Shown: piece after piece, positions 1 through 42,758 of the stretch
Numbering within the stretch: the stretch's first letter is position 1
Layout: each line of letters starts with the position of its first letter
DNA from: Charina bottae
Lineage: Eukaryota; Chordata; Lepidosauria; Squamata; Charinaidae
Assembly: GCA_023362775.1 (NCBI GenBank)
Contig: JALMGJ010000006.1
Coordinates: 10,186,501-10,250,500, forward strand
Direction of reading: 5' to 3'
Length of the DNA: 64,000 nt
Program-made: the position numbers and the translations under genes
Notes under the pieces: generated by a model
What the model was told of the DNA's origin: nothing
Seen by the model: the letters and a program-made list of their open reading frames with translations, nothing else
The model's database searches: none

Positions 1-245
1 GGTGCTAGACTTTGCCTGTCATTATAATGTATTTCCTGTAAAGAAATCTTTTTGTTATAGTTATAAGACCTGTTTCACTAATCCTTGCTCAGGTCAGATT
101 TCCACTCTTTGGACACTCACACTCCCAGAATTGTACTCCAACCTCCAAGAAATGGAGATCCTTGGAAAAAGTAAAGATCCCATAGGTCCTCAAGTATATT
201 TTGTGTTCCCATTCCTCAACCCACCCCTCCCAAAATTATTCTTAC

Positions 246-30761
<30,516 letters not shown>

Positions 30762-31114
30762 TGCTTCCTCTGGAACAACTGCACTGTTGCAAAGCAAAGA
30801 AAACTTTACAATACAATCAGAGAAAGGTTCAGTTATACCACTAGCGAGTCCAGTATTGTATTGTATTTTGTATTTGTTGGCTATACATTTCATATTTCCT
30901 TCAGGGTACTCAAGGGGGTGTTCCCAGTCCTCCTCTTCCTGTTCTGTAAGATAGGAGGGGCCAAGAGATAACAACAAGCATACATTCACACACTAAGATT
31001 CCTTGCTGAGTATGAATTTGAACCTGGGTTTCTCAGTTGAACCACTACTTGTACAACTGGATGGAGTAACCATTGTCATCAACAGAACAAAGCCCACATG
31101 AAGCTTTTTCCCCC

Positions 31115-31348
31115 CTCCCATTGCCTTCAAGTCACTCTTGATTCTTGGTGACTATGTGGACAAGTCCCTGCAGTTTTCTTGGCAAACATTTTTCAAAAGT
31201 GTCCTTGCCTTCTTCTTCCTAGGGCTGAGACAAGTGACTGGCCCAAAGTCACCCAGCTCTTTTTGTGCCTAAGGCAGGACTAGAAGTCAAAATGTCCTGG
31301 TTTCTAGCCTGGTGCCTTTAACCATAGAGTACACCAAACTGGCTCTTA
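31115..31348 (-). mobile_element. tRNA-type SINE (Sauria-like)
   Basis: On the reverse strand the tRNA-like head lies at the right (from GAGCCAGTTTGGTGTACTC). The body reads CACAAAAAGAGCTGGGTGAC, and the tail phrases about TTGCCAAGAAAACTGCAGGG match the 36.9 kb copy. Confidence 0.65.
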
Positions 31349-31552
31349 CATCCACACTTCAAAAAAGCAGCATGGAACAGGACTGCAACATTATTCCTCA
31401 ATAAATAGGATTACGATGAGGTTGGAAATCTAGACTTTTCCCTTTGGTTCACAAGCTTGTGCTTTTTCCAGCCAGCTTCTAACTCATCTCTTAATTTTTC
31501 CCGCTTCTCCATTCTACAACCAGGTCCAGAAAATGGCAGAATTCCATTATAT

Positions 31553-31687
31553 CAGTGTTTCCCAATCTGGGCATTTTCCAGATGTGTGGACTTCAACTCC
31601 CAGGATTCCCTAGCCACAGGGTCATTGTTGAGAATTTTGGGAGTCTAAGACCACACATCTGGAAGTTGTCCAGGTAGGGAAACCCTG
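31553..31687. mobile_element. short hAT-type MITE (CAGTGTTTC family), copy 2
   Basis: Flanks cattatat and catgatat differ at one base. Ends are CAGTGTTTCCCAATC and GTAGGGAAACCCTG. Confidence 0.7.
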
Positions 31688-32139
31688 CATGATATCCTCA
31701 AACCCCCCCCCCCGCTCCCTGTTTTAATAGCATTAGAAGATAGTCCTCTAATTTGCTGTTTCCAAATACATTTCTTAGAAATGAAGAGAGCAGCTGAAAC
31801 AGACAAGCCACATATCAATTGCAGAATAGGTGACTTTGGGCTACAACTCTGGGAAGAACTTGTTGGTTAGGGTGATGGCAACTGAAGTCAAATCTTCTGG
31901 AGAGCCAAGTTGTTTATCTCGGGTCCTCCAGCTCCTTTTAGTTTTGATGAAACAGTCAACTCCTAATTCCCAAGGCCTCTATTCCAGGACAGTGAAATTT
32001 CTACTCAAAAAGAAAAAAATGGATTTTCAGCAATACATTGCTGGAAATGCAAGGGCAAGAACAGAGAAAGAAGGAAATTCCCAGAAACGGGGTTTGCCTT
32101 CCCGAGGGTCAGTCCTTTTCACAATCCACATCTTCTAGT

Positions 32140-34400
32140 TCACACTTGCCAATGAATTTCACTGCCCCTCTTTTCCTCTTTTTATCAGAATTTTTTGCCA
32201 TTGAGACTCTGCCAGGGGGTGGGGCTGAGGATAACATTATGAATGTTGGGTAACAGCAGCTCCATATGAAAGTCTATGACTGAGAAAGGGTGATTACATA
32301 GTAAAAGCCTTCACTGGAAAAACCTCTTGATCCCATTTTATTTTCCCCAAACCCAATGCCATTGTTATCATTTGTTTGGTTTTGGCTTATGTGAACACTG
32401 CCAATTGTGGTTCATCAACCCCACTTTACGGTTTATTAAAATGGCTCCCAACCTATAATTTCTGGATGATCTCTGGCAGGGCCCCCCAAACTATTTTAAA
32501 AAAGGGCCACACTCTCATGAAACTACAAAATCTTATGAGGTATTGAGCTCTCACTTGCAATTCTACAAAAACATTGTACTCTCACCAGATCTGTAACCTC
32601 TGCAAATATGGTGGCAAATGTAGTCAATGTTGAGGATTACATGGCAATTCACAAAAACTTTCCTTGATAGTGGACTAGTGCACACAAAGGAAAATGTTGG
32701 GAACCACCAGCTTAATACAAGGGTCTTCAAACATGGCAGTAGTAAGACCTCTTTGAAATGATAAATGAATTTCTGAGAGTCCAATGGGAAAAACTAATTA
32801 TTTCATTGAGATTAGGGTTGAGAAAAAGAGGGAGGGGAGGGACACTTTTTTTAATAATTAAATTTTAAACTAGATATGACTGAGTTTTTCACACTTACAA
32901 GAACTGTCCACTAGAGCTTGTGCAGACAAAGCAAAGAACAAAACCTGGATCAATTTTTGACAGAGTTCCCACTCTGCTGTCTGAAATAGTTTCAAAACTT
33001 TGTTAATCAATCCACTTTAACTGCATGTGTTTTGCTTGATAAAAGCTCCAAATTCTTTATGCAAGCATGTAGATAATCAATTATCAAAGAAAAGAAATAA
33101 GAGAGTTATTTTCATATTTCTGAATATCTTAGTGACAACAAGTAAGATTGTTTTCTCCTACACAGTTAGGGGAGGAAGTATAACCTAGCATAATGGAAAT
33201 TATTTTTACGTAAAGAACACTGCACAGTTAAATTCTATAACAAATACATATCTTTGAGTATGATATATCACCACTTCTTTTAATTTCCCGATGTCAATTT
33301 TTTAAACTATTGATTTATTTTCTTCAATCCACCTCTACAAAAGCCTCCTTATCTGTGGCAGCTTAAATAATATTTCACAGCTTAATGAAGCATTCCCTAG
33401 ATAAATAATTCCATATATGTTATGTACTACTTGCTCTTTATATTCTGTTTGTTTTTTAAACCTTATGTGGATTATTTATATTTGAAAGTTCTCGATAATA
33501 TTCCAGGCACAAGTATCGTAAACTATTCTTATCCGTTTGCCAAAAAGTATTTACATTTTATCTTCAGTGGACTGGAGAGCTAAGTTGGATATAAACTAAT
33601 TATACCTGCAAACAAATGGACAACTCATTCTTTTGCCCTCTCAGAGATTTTTCTGGTGCTTGGATCATGTTCCTCAAACATAAATGACTGAGGTCATGAT
33701 CCTGCTGAAATACAGGGTTTCTTTCCTTATTCTGCTTTCAATGAGAGGCTAAATATGTATCAGAGAATGTTCATGCAATTACAATCCTATCTATATTCAC
33801 GAAGGAGCAAGTAAATGGGCATTACTTTGAAGTAAACATGCTTAAGATTGGTTTTAGCCTCCGACAGTCTCTGTGCTGCACACATGTATGCAGGAGCACG
33901 CAAACACACACATAAAGACAGACAGAAACAAATTACATTTCTGATGGACTTGCTCAGAAAAAATACAGAACCATAACAATAATATTTTGCTTAGAAATAC
34001 ACTAACTTTAATCTCAAAAGAAATTTTTGCAATATAGAAATTCCCCCTTGGCTCTTTCTCACTCCCTTTTTACTTTTCCAAAGTCACTTGCGCAGCTCTT
34101 AACGCTTTCATAGTATATTGTCTTCTGACTTTACATCAGAACTTCACGTCCCAGGAGCGAAAAGTTATGATGGTAATTTTCAGAGGAAGGTAGAAAAGCA
34201 GATTGCCCCCCCCCCCCCACAACCTAGTAAAGGAGGATGGCATAGTCCTTCTTATGAGCTGGCAAAGGAATTATTTAAGCAATTTCTCTGTGTCCAACTC
34301 TGAAGAAGTACAGAAATAGAGGGAGAGCCTACTTTGCTCCAGAAGATACGAGGGAAAAGAGGAAAAGGTTTAGTAAGGATGGCCTTTTGAAGCTCAGAGA
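32140..34400. other. intergenic stretch with no recognisable feature
   Basis: A/T-rich, no ORF, no clear repeat. A degraded hAT end may lie near 32477-32515 (GGGCCCCCCAAACTATTTT). This interval lies upstream of ABCC9 and could hold regulatory DNA, which cannot be judged from one sequence. Confidence 0.35.
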
Positions 34401-34420
34401 AGACTGCAAGAGTAGCTTAC

Positions 34421-34600
34421 CTTCTACCTTCATAAACACACAAACACACTGACACCAAATGCCAAACACCGTTTCTCCTGTACCATTCAGACCAGAGACT
34501 GCTCCACCAGAAGAAGCCGACCCAGATTATTTTTAGGCAGCTGATGAGAAGATCAGCTGCTGCCTCCTATCGGGTTTCTGGATCATACAGATTCTTCCTC
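34421..34600 (-). other. possible untranslated first exon or promoter of ABCC9
   Basis: On the minus strand a good donor (GGTAGAAG then GTAAGC) sits at 34421, upstream of the ABCC9 coding start, whose own exon begins with a clear acceptor. The sequence is low in repeats and has CAGCTG E-boxes, which would suit muscle expression. There is no CpG island. The upstream limit is a guess and no protein evidence can help. Confidence 0.22.
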
Positions 34601-35068
34601 TTGCTTTTTTTCATCCATGTACTCCAGAGAACAGGAATCTAGGAAGAGTGTTTCCCAAACAATTATTTATTTAAATTGTTTTGTAAAAAAAAAAAATCCC
34701 TTGTTTCTCCACTAAAATGTACTCAGGGCAGCTAAAAACAAAACAGGGCTTTACAAGAGCTTCATTCCTACAGCCAGAGGTGGGATAAAGTGATAAATAC
34801 TCAGCTAATATGGATGGGGAAAGAAATCAGAAACTGTTCGTTTTCGGTTAAAGGCAGAAAATAACTGCAAATGTCAGGGGAGCAGGAAGTGGCAGCCTAT
34901 CATGTTGGCTGAGAAGTAACCCCCACCACCACCCCTTGTGCTTCTTTCCTAAGATCATACTCTAAGTGCCAAACTACACTACATATACATGTGGCAAAAC
35001 CCTCTCTGTTATGGATAGTGGAATCTGATCATTTCAGCTTCACTCCATTTCTCCTTTTCCGAATTATA

Positions 35069-35235
35069 TGGGGTGTCTGTGGGCGGGGGGGGGGTCAAAA
35101 AAGTCAAGATGTCGCCCACAACCATGTGATCAAAGCCCTGCCCCCCTTTTTTACATGTGCTGCAATGTACATTTTTAAAGGGTGGGGCTTTGATTGCGTG
35201 GTTTTGGCCGACATCTTGACTTTTCGACATCCCAC
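35069..35235. mobile_element. palindromic MITE with CCACAACCATG arms, copy 2
   Basis: Arms GTCAAGATGTCGCCCACAAC and the reverse (GTTTTGGCCGACATCTTGAC) enclose a short loop. Same family as 10.9 kb. Confidence 0.6.
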
Positions 35236-35429
35236 CAGTATTATAAATCCATATTGGCTATCCCTGTATGATTTGTTTGTTTCTTTGTTAGATTTATATC
35301 CTGCCTTTCATCCAGGGCAAGGCAGTGTACAAAGCACTTCCATTTTATCCCCACAACAAACATCTTCTAGATTTTATTTTTTTTAAAAAAGTCTACAAAA
35401 ACCTGTGCAAAATTTGGACATGTTTATTT

Positions 35430-35750
35430 TGTTTGTTAGATTTATATTTATTTATTTATTATTTAAGTTTATATGACCGCCCATCTCCCCCAACAGGGGA
35501 CTGTGGGCGGTTTACAATAAAATTAAGGTTAAAATACAAGTATAAAATTACAAATTATTAACATGATACAAATAAATATAAAATCCAATCTGGCGTATTG
35601 ATCTCGAATAATAGGGAGGACATTATGGTACTAACCACCCCCAGGAGGAGCTATTACTTTTCCCCTCCCATGCTAGGTGGCAGAACCAGGTTTTCAGATC
35701 TTTCCTGAAGGTTATATCCCAGCATTCCTCTAGGAGCTCAAGTTGGAATA
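35430..35750 (-). repeat. CR1-like LINE 3' region, interrupted by a SINE
   Basis: It carries TTATATGACCGCCCATCTCC and GGACTGTGGGCGGTTTACAA, followed by CR1-type 3' UTR sequence that the SINE at 35751 splits. Confidence 0.6.
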
Positions 35751-36072
35751 GGGTAAAGGTAACGGTTCTCCCTTGCACAGTCGTGTCCGACTCTAGGGGG
35801 CGGTGCTCATCTCCGTTTCTTAGCCGAAGAGCCAGCGCTGTCCGAAGATGCTTCTGCGGTCATGTGGCCGGCATGACACGCACGGAACGCTGTTACCATC
35901 CCACCAAAGTGGTACCTATTTATCTACTTGCACTTGCATGCTTTCGAATTGCTAGGTTGGCAAGAGCTGGGGCGAGTGCGGGAGCTCACTCCGTCACGCA
36001 GCACTCAGGTCTCGAACCGCCAACCTTCCAATCGACAAGCCTGGCGTCTTAACCACTGAGCCATCGTGCCTC
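35751..36072 (-). mobile_element. tRNA-derived SINE with BovB-like tail
   Basis: Perfect 14-bp duplication ctcaagttggaata at 35737-35750 and 36073-36086. The reverse strand has the A and B boxes and the GTCGGACACGACTG tail. Confidence 0.9.
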
Positions 36073-36109
36073 CTCAAGTTGGAATACATAGTACTAATTC
36101 AACTTTTTT

Positions 36110-36262
36110 TCTATAACAAGAACCCTGTGAAGTAGTCTGGACTGAGAGGAAGTCAGGTAGGTTGGAGCATGGAAATTTATTAGGAGTCCAGGTAAGTTTC
36201 ATGGCTAAAGCTTGACTTGAACCTGGGTCTACTCAGTCCTGGTCCAACCCCTCAACCACTAC
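36110..36262 (-). repeat. tRNA-type SINE fragment (Sauria-like)
   Basis: The reverse strand gives GTAGTGGTTGAGGGGTTGGA and GTTCAAGTC, weak A and B boxes, then a diverged body. Similar degraded copies lie at about 38150-38345 and 56500-56705. Confidence 0.5.
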
Positions 36263-36268
36263 GCCATA

Positions 36269-36481
36269 CAGATAGTCCTTGTTTAGTGACCATTCTCAGT
36301 AATGACGGTGAGGAAAAAGTAACTTTACGACCAATCCTCGCATTTACGACCTTCGTAGGTCTGTAAAGCAAAGGAAAGGTGAAGTCAGATCGTGAGCACA
36401 GGTGCAGTTTCACTTAGTGACCGCTTCACTTAACAACCAAGTGGCCAGTCCCAATTGTGGTTGCTAAGTGAGGACTACATG
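36269..36481. mobile_element. Tc1/mariner-type MITE, copy 3 (short)
   Basis: Ends CAGATAGTCCTTGTTTAG and CTAAGTGAGGACTACATG are flanked by TA. Confidence 0.7.
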
Positions 36482-36852
36482 TACTGACCCATTTTGTGTG
36501 CATTTCTCTTAAATATGAATTTTTGTACACATACACACTTTCCGCAAGTGACTTTTCCCTAATACAATATATTTTTGTGCCGACATTCACTTTTGTGGGC
36601 ATTTTTAAAGGTGCGAACAGCATTGCAAAATTAAGAAAAGTCCAGTTTTTGCTGCTTCGGGGAAAGTTGTGCAGTGCAGAAGATGGAAATTGTGTAAATC
36701 TGTATAAGTGTTCAGACAGAATGAGTTTCTCCTTCATCCCTTCTCTCTATGTGGAAAAGGAACAGAGAGGTTTCTTGGGAGGGTAGGACAAAAAACTCTT
36801 GAGGATGGGCAAAATGCCACGGGAAAATGCTTAATGGGTGTGCTTTGAAGGG

Positions 36853-37080
36853 AACCAATTTGGTCTGGGGGTTAAGGGACTGGACTAGGAGTTGGGAAAA
36901 CTGAGTTCTAGTCCCGCTTTAGGCACGAAGCCAGCTGGGTGACCTTGGGCCAGTTCCTCTCGTCCCCAGGAAGGAGAAGGCCAGGGCAAACCACTTCCGA
37001 AATCTTGCCAAGAAAACTAGGGACTAGTCCAGGCAGTCACCAGGAGTCAAGACTGGCTTGAAGGCAAAACGGAAAAGCTT
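36853..37080 (+). mobile_element. tRNA-type SINE (Sauria-like)
   Basis: It starts CCAATTTGGTCTGGGGGTTA (A-box region), has GAGTTCTAGTCCCGC (B box), then GGCACGAAGCCAGCTGGGTG and a tail with GTCACCAGGAGTCAAGACTG, reminiscent of RTE tails. Confidence 0.7.
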
Positions 37081-37121
37081 TGTTTAGCCACAGCAAATGG
37101 CAGCACCTAGTCAACTTAGAC

Positions 37122-37187
37122 CAGCGTTTCTCAACCTTGGCAACTTTACGATGTGTGGACTTCAGCTCCCAGAATTCCCCAGCCACC
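37122..37187. mobile_element. half copy of the short CAGTGTTTC MITE
   Basis: Only the left arm (CAGCGTTTCTCAACCTTGG to CCCAGAATTCCCCAGCC) is present; a 5S-type SINE begins just after. Confidence 0.55.
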
Positions 37188-37199
37188 ATGACTTAGATT

Positions 37200-37353
37200 G
37201 ACCTCACCCAAAAGCTTCCCAAGCTCATTACCTAGTTAGTACTTGGATGGGAAGTCACCATGAAATCCAGAGCTGTGGACTAGACAAAAAAATGGGGGGA
37301 AAATCTTGGAAGAAGGCAATGGCAAACTTCTTCTGTATTGTGCCAAGAAAAGT
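37200..37353 (+). mobile_element. 5S-rRNA-derived SINE, copy 2
   Basis: AAGCTCATTACCTAGTTAGT then ACTTGGATGGGAAGTCACC matches the 5S rRNA internal promoter region, followed by GAAGGCAATGGCAAACTTCT and TGCCAAGAAAAGT, the RTE-tail type body. The 5S part is truncated at its start. Confidence 0.72.
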
Positions 37354-37768
37354 ACACCGGTGTGTCTCTGAAGGTACCAGGAACTGAGTGTAACTCAAAG
37401 GAAACTTTTTCTGTTTGTTATGTTACATTGGAAGCAAAATGCATCCGGTTTGGGTTATTTTCATGGGCTGCCTGTTTGCTGCCAGATTCAAGGCAAGGCC
37501 CTGAACTTCCGTGGATATTAGCATCATATATTCATAAAAAGCTAGCAGACTTTGCTCAGAATCCTATCACCGCCAACACCCAAAATGGGAAGTCCGGGGA
37601 CCAGGCCTTTCACCGAATACCCCCCACCCCAAAGAGACCTGCCCAGCTCCCTTATTTCTCATCTTATGACAAGCGGCTAGAACGTTGGCGGACTTGAGTT
37701 TCTTGTTTTGGTTTTTTTATTTGTTCATGCTTTAAAGTGCTTTATAAAAATTTTAACATATTGAGTAA

Positions 37769-38102
37769 GGGGCGTGGTGGCTCAGTGGGTAAGACGCCAG
37801 GCTTGTCGATCGGAAGATCACAGGTTCAGAGGTTCGAATCCCTAGCCCTACATGTGGAGTGAGCTCCCGCACTAGCCCCAGCATTTACCAACCTAGCAAT
37901 TCGAAAGCATGCAAATGCAAGTAGATGAATAGGTACCACTTTGGTGGGAAGGTAACAGCGTTCCACGCGCGTCATGCCGGCCACATGACCGTGGAAGCGT
38001 CTTCGGACAGCACTGGCTCTTCGGCTAAGAAACGGAGATGAGCACCGGCCCCTAGAGTCGGACACGACTGCACAAATGTGCGGGGGGAACCTTTACCTTT
38101 AT
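37769..38102 (+). mobile_element. tRNA-derived SINE with BovB-like tail
   Basis: Complete A box (TGGCTCAGTGGGTAAG), B box (GGTTCGAATCC) and AGAGTCGGACACGACTG tail. No clean target duplication seen. Confidence 0.85.
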
Positions 38103-38487
38103 AAAGGAATGGCTTTGTTTGTTTGATTGATTGATTTATAGATGGTCCTTCCTCCATGAGCTCAAGACAATGTATGCAGCACTCTGTCTTCCCATTTTTC
38201 CCACAACAACAATCCTGGAAGGTAGCTTAGGCTGAAAGAGAGTAACTGACCCAAAGTGCACAATAGGCTTCCATGGTTGTGGGTGGACCAGCATCAAATC
38301 TCCTGCTCCTACTCCAACATTTAAACCACTACACCATACTGACCATTCAGTTTATGTAGATACCTACGTTGAAAAGGTAAATAATTATTAATCATTGGGG
38401 ATTTTATGTGCAGCTTTTTAATCCATAGCTCTAGAAGGCTTTGACGTAAAGAACAGGCATTCCCAACCATCTGTGAGGCCTCTAGAG

Positions 38488-38888
38488 CAGAGCTTTCCAA
38501 ACTGTGTGTCGGGACACGTTAGTGTGCCAGCTGTGTCTGGGTGTGTCACAGCTGCTGCTGCCTCCCTGCCTTGCCAGGACTCCACGCAGGTCCTAGTGCC
38601 TGCCTTGTGCCTTGCTGCCTCCAAACCTGCTGAGTTTCCACGCAGGTCCTAGTGCCTGCCTTGTGCCTTGCTGCCTCCGAGCCCTGCCAGGATTCCACGC
38701 AGGTCCTAGTGCCTGCCTTGTGCCTTGCTGCCTCCGAGCCCTGCCAGGATTCCACGCAGGTCCTAGTGCCTGCCTTGTGCCCTGCTGTAAGAGTGTGTTG
38801 CGAAGTGATGCCTTGCTGTAAGAGTGTGTCGCGAAATGATGCATGTCTAAAAAGTGTGTCACCAACATGAAAAGTTTGGAAAGCTCTG
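38488..38888. mobile_element. hAT-type MITE, CAGAGCTTTCCAAAC family, copy 4, with minisatellite core
   Basis: Perfect 8-bp duplication ctctagag at 38480-38487 and 38889-38896. The core holds four tandem units with CAGGTCCTAGTGCCTGCCTT, the reverse complement of the 29.7 kb core. Confidence 0.9.
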
Positions 38889-38899
38889 CTCTAGAGGGA

Positions 38900-40309
38900 T
38901 AAACGCTGAATATCTTACCTAACCTGATGACTATAATATCTATCAGCCATAGCCTGCACAGATATTCATGTTAGAATAGTAGGATCTGTAGCCCAGCTTT
39001 TTTAGAGGGCACCTGGTTGGAGAAGGTTGCTCTGTACTACGAATAATAATTCTTAATCTCTCTTAACATTTACTTGTGCACTACACTGGAGTCATTACAG
39101 TTTAAAAGAATTTTAAAAGCATTTTTCTTCTATTTGAATTTAGAGACTTCAACCACAATGTAGAATACTAGATTTCCTCCTGCCCCCCGCTGTAAGGATG
39201 TTGGTCATTTCCAGCATTATGGGCAAAAAGGCTGTTACTATACCTTTTAAGGGTGCCACTCCCTCCTGACTGTTGTGGAGATGCACCTGCGGCACAATCC
39301 AGTGGGTGCATTCTCAGAAGCAAACCTCTGTCGTTTATCGCAGCAGAGCTTTCTCCCAGCCAAAGTCGTACCCAGCTGCAGCTTCATGTTCTTCTCTGTC
39401 ATCCCCCCATAGAGCTCACGCAATGGAGCTTGAACAAATCAAGGGAACAAGTCAGCGTATGGAAAACGCAGTTGGCAGCTCTCCGTAGATTAAACAAGAG
39501 CATTGAATGGCACGGAATAATCATGAACGACTACGTGGGAGAAACGCTGCATTCCTCAAAAAGTGTAAGGTAGATGTACATTCCAGCAGCATTTCCTAAA
39601 TGCAATTTCTGGCACACACACACCCCTCCCTCCCCAACCTGTCACCTCTGCCCCTCTGATCTACCTTTTAAAAAGGGCTTACTGCATCTTTCACAGCAAT
39701 CCAAGGAAGATGGGGTGAATGCAGAAATGGCTCTCCAGGGATGCCGTATGGCAGGATTGCAAAGCAAAAAAATGCTGCAAAAAAGGGAGCAGTCAACATT
39801 CAAAGTCCTAACAGATGTGCCTGCAAGGATAATGTGCAGGCATTATGCCTCGGCCCTCCGAAAGGGCACCCTGATGCAATAAAATAAAATGGCTTTTCCT
39901 GAAGGTGATTTAGGGCTATGGCACATCTGCATAGCTGTTATTCTAAGCATAATGTTTCTAACCTGGTGCCCTCTACATGTGATGGACTATGGTTCCCATC
40001 ATCCCCAGCAGGAACATCCAGTGGGTATAATGTTTGAATGAAATCCTAAAATGCCATGGAGCTCAATTAAGGACACAGTAAAAAGAACACTATCAAACTG
40101 AGAATTTGAAAGCTTGGGAAAATTAAAAAAGTGCCTAAAATACATCAGACAAGGCACCCCAGAGAATTGCATGAAACTTTTATTGGTTTTAAACATCAGT
40201 TGTAGAACTTCGAAATTTTGTCCAGATGTGGTCCAGTGCAGTTATTCAGGGACCAGAGTGAAATGTTCCCAGTGCTTGGTTGAAAGTCCTCAAAAGCAAT
40301 CCCATAAAC
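38900..40309. other. intergenic sequence, no gene supported
   Basis: An open frame at 39253-39573 has no recognisable domain, start context or splice partners. A short TE-like phrase (GGTTCCCATCATCCCCAGC) lies near 39990. Confidence 0.4.
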
Positions 40310-40585
40310 CAGGGGTCTCCAACCCCTGGGCTGCGGACCAGTACCGGTCCGTGGCCTGTTAGGAACCGGGCCGCCATGCCAGTCTCTGAACCCCGTCCCC
40401 TGGTCCGCATGATTGGCTCCCACCTGCAAACCCCGCCCCCGGGCCGTGCGATTGGCTCCCGCCTGCAAACCCTGCCCCGCAGTCCACGCAATTGGCTCCC
40501 GCCTGCAAACCCCGCCCCCTTGGTCCGTGGAAAAATTGTCTTCTATGAAACCGGTCCCTCGTGCCAAAAAGGTTGGGTACCCCTG
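40310..40585. mobile_element. hAT-type MITE B (CAGGGGTCTCCAACC ends) with internal 40-bp tandem repeat
   Basis: Perfect 8-bp duplication ccataaac at 40302-40309 and 40586-40593. Three internal units start at 40412, 40451 and 40491, each ATTGGCTCCC.CCTGCAAACC then a CCCCGCCCC-like GC box. They are the reverse complement of the unit in the 17.9 kb element. Confidence 0.88.
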
Positions 40586-41228
40586 CCATAAACAATGTAG
40601 TACAGTAGTCTAACTGGAAGATTACCAGAACGTGGATAATCTTGTCAAGGCTGTAACATGCAGTGAGAGCACCAGCAGAAGGTGATCAATTATTCCATAT
40701 CACAAGAACCTGGATGTGGTGAAAAAGACCTGGTTAGCCAGACCTGTAGAAGGAAAAGAGAGTGTACTCTCATCTATCTATATACTACTAAAGCTCTTGT
40801 GTCTGTTTGATACTTTGTAACCTTCAACTGGGGGAAACGGTGCATCATAGGGCAACAATTTTTGAATCAAGATACCTCAGATGGGCTAACTTACAGAATA
40901 CATCCAAAATCCGGGACCCATGACTCTTGTGAAATTGAAATTTGGCAAATTTTATAAAACATTTTATGACATAAAAATGATCATAAAACATTTTATGACA
41001 TAATACAAAATGTCATAAAACATTTCCTGTGGTCAACTTCTGAACTTTGACTATGCTATACCATCCAACATGGGCTACTTTCAAGGCAGGTACATCTCTG
41101 AATATCTCCCTGAATTTTTAAGAACTTTTCCAGTACATTAGAAGCAATGCCATTGTTGAAGGCATTGAGGAATCTGGTAAGGAAATATCTCTGAAACAAT
41201 GACCCAACAGGTCACGGGTTGTCTAGTA

Positions 41229-42087
41229 CAGGGGTCGGCAAACTTTTTTATGCCAGGAGCCATTTTGACATTTATAACATTTATAACATCACTCGAGGGC
41301 CAGGGGGCGGGGTTTGAGGGTGGGAGCCAATTGCGTGGAAGGGGGCGGGCTTTGCGGGCGGGACCAATCGCGTGGAAGGGGGCGGGGGAGGTTTGGAAGA
41401 AGGGAAAGAGAGGCTCGACTGCTCCAGTTGCCATGCACACCATGCCCGCTGCCGACGTAGGGATTTGGAAAGCGGAGGGAGGGAATTGGGAAGCGCGCAC
41501 GCTGGTTCGTGGGGAAGAGAGCTAGAGGAGCAGAGCGACGTTAGTGAAATGACCTGAGCCCGCGGTGTCTTGGGGAGTATGGAGGGAAGATGAAGGGGGG
41601 AAGAAGCCTTGGGAGTATAGAGGGAAGGCCTGGCAGCTGCCACTTGCCGGCGGGGCGGGGGAGCAGGGCGGGTTCCAGTTAGTATGCCCTTCCTGCAGGA
41701 ATGTAGGATTGATATAGGAGCCGGGGGATCAAGCTTTGTGAACAGGGACTCGCTTCCCCCAAGGAGCTTCTCACTGGGGTAAGAATAGGACGGACGTGGG
41801 AGGGTTTGTGCGTATAAGCGGTGGGGCTGCCCCCGCCACGTCTGCCACTGCACCTGCCGCTGCCACGGCCGCCATGCCTGCCTCCGCACCTGCCCCCATG
41901 CCCACGCCTGCCGCCACACTGGCTGCCACGCCCAGCATGCTCGCTGCCACGCCCAGCATGCCTGCCATTGCGCCTGCCCCCGCCACGCCTGCCTGTGCGC
42001 GCCCGCACGTGATATTTTATGGAAGAGCCACACTCAAGGGGCCAAAGAGCCGCATGTGGCTCGCGAGCTGCGGTTTGCCGACCCTTG
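41229..42087. mobile_element. hAT-type element C (CAGGGGTCGGCAAAC ends), 859 bp
   Basis: Perfect 8-bp duplication gtctagta at 41221-41228 and 42088-42095. Two internal units near 41303-41372 (GGGGGCGGGGTTTG, CCAAT) resemble those of elements A and B. A second low-complexity tract at 41826-42005 repeats GCCACGCCTGCC-type words. No transposase is encoded; long open frames here are compositional. Confidence 0.88.
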
Positions 42088-42117
42088 GTCTAGTACATAA
42101 TAAATTTGAGGGATAGG

Positions 42118-42140
42118 CTAAACCTAACCCTAACCCTAAG
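42118..42140 (+). repeat. short interstitial telomere-like (CCCTAA) repeat
   Basis: CTAAACCTAACCCTAACCCT has about three units of the vertebrate telomere repeat, 23 bp from the end of the hAT element C duplication. Confidence 0.6.
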
Positions 42141-42653
42141 CAGATCACAGTTCTGGCCTAGCCTTATCTAAAAGATACCCAGAAATAAACAGAAAAAGCA
42201 TTATGAGATAAAAGCCTGAAACAAATCTTTCCAGGTGGGAGAGGAGATCCTGTTGTGGTTTTCAAGCTCAACTAGGAAGCTAGAGGCCAAGTGGCAAGGG
42301 CCATTCCAGATAACAAAGAGGATGGGTCTGTCAGAGTGCGTTTCAGAAGACTGGAACCGTCCACTGCTCCTGTGAAAGAAAAGCTGCTTCTATGCTGCTG
42401 TAATAAATTACAGAGTCTGTTGCTTTGAGTATATACAGACTTTACTATACACAGCACAGAAATATATACAGACATGATCCTCAACCAACTCCATACAAAC
42501 TACCCCACACTTAATATCTCTAAGACACGATATAAATACACTTAATATTGCAGAGTCATTCCTATACACAGGTGTAGCTCGTTAGCATTGCATCATCCTG
42601 TCCTCAAGGACGATGAGGATCTCACCCAGCGCTCGCTGCTATTTACTGTAGAC

Positions 42654-42758
42654 CCGTGTTTCTCAATCTTGGCAATTTGAAGACGTGTGGACTTCCAACG
42701 CCCAGAACTGGGAATTGAAGTCCTCACATCTTCAAGTTGCCTAGGTTGAGAAACACTG
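42654..42758. mobile_element. short hAT-type MITE (CAGTGTTTC family), copy 3
   Basis: Palindrome from CCGTGTTTCTCAATCTTGG to GGTTGAGAAACACTG, with imperfect flanks ctgtagac and ctgcagcc. Confidence 0.6.

Noticed and set aside
37200..37270. Possible 5S rRNA gene
   Set aside because: Only the internal part matches, and the rest is SINE body with no terminator or full 120-nt fold.
38593..38870. Overlapping open frames on both strands rich in RHKAGTRTC-like repeats
   Set aside because: By-product of the minisatellite core of a MITE.
39253..39573. 106-residue open frame between the genes
   Set aside because: No recognised domain, no splice or promoter evidence, biased composition.
41281..42033. 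250-residue open frame on the minus strand
   Set aside because: It lies inside hAT element C, and its Trp/Gln/Ala-rich half is only a reading of the GCCACGCCTGCC-type tract. No domain.
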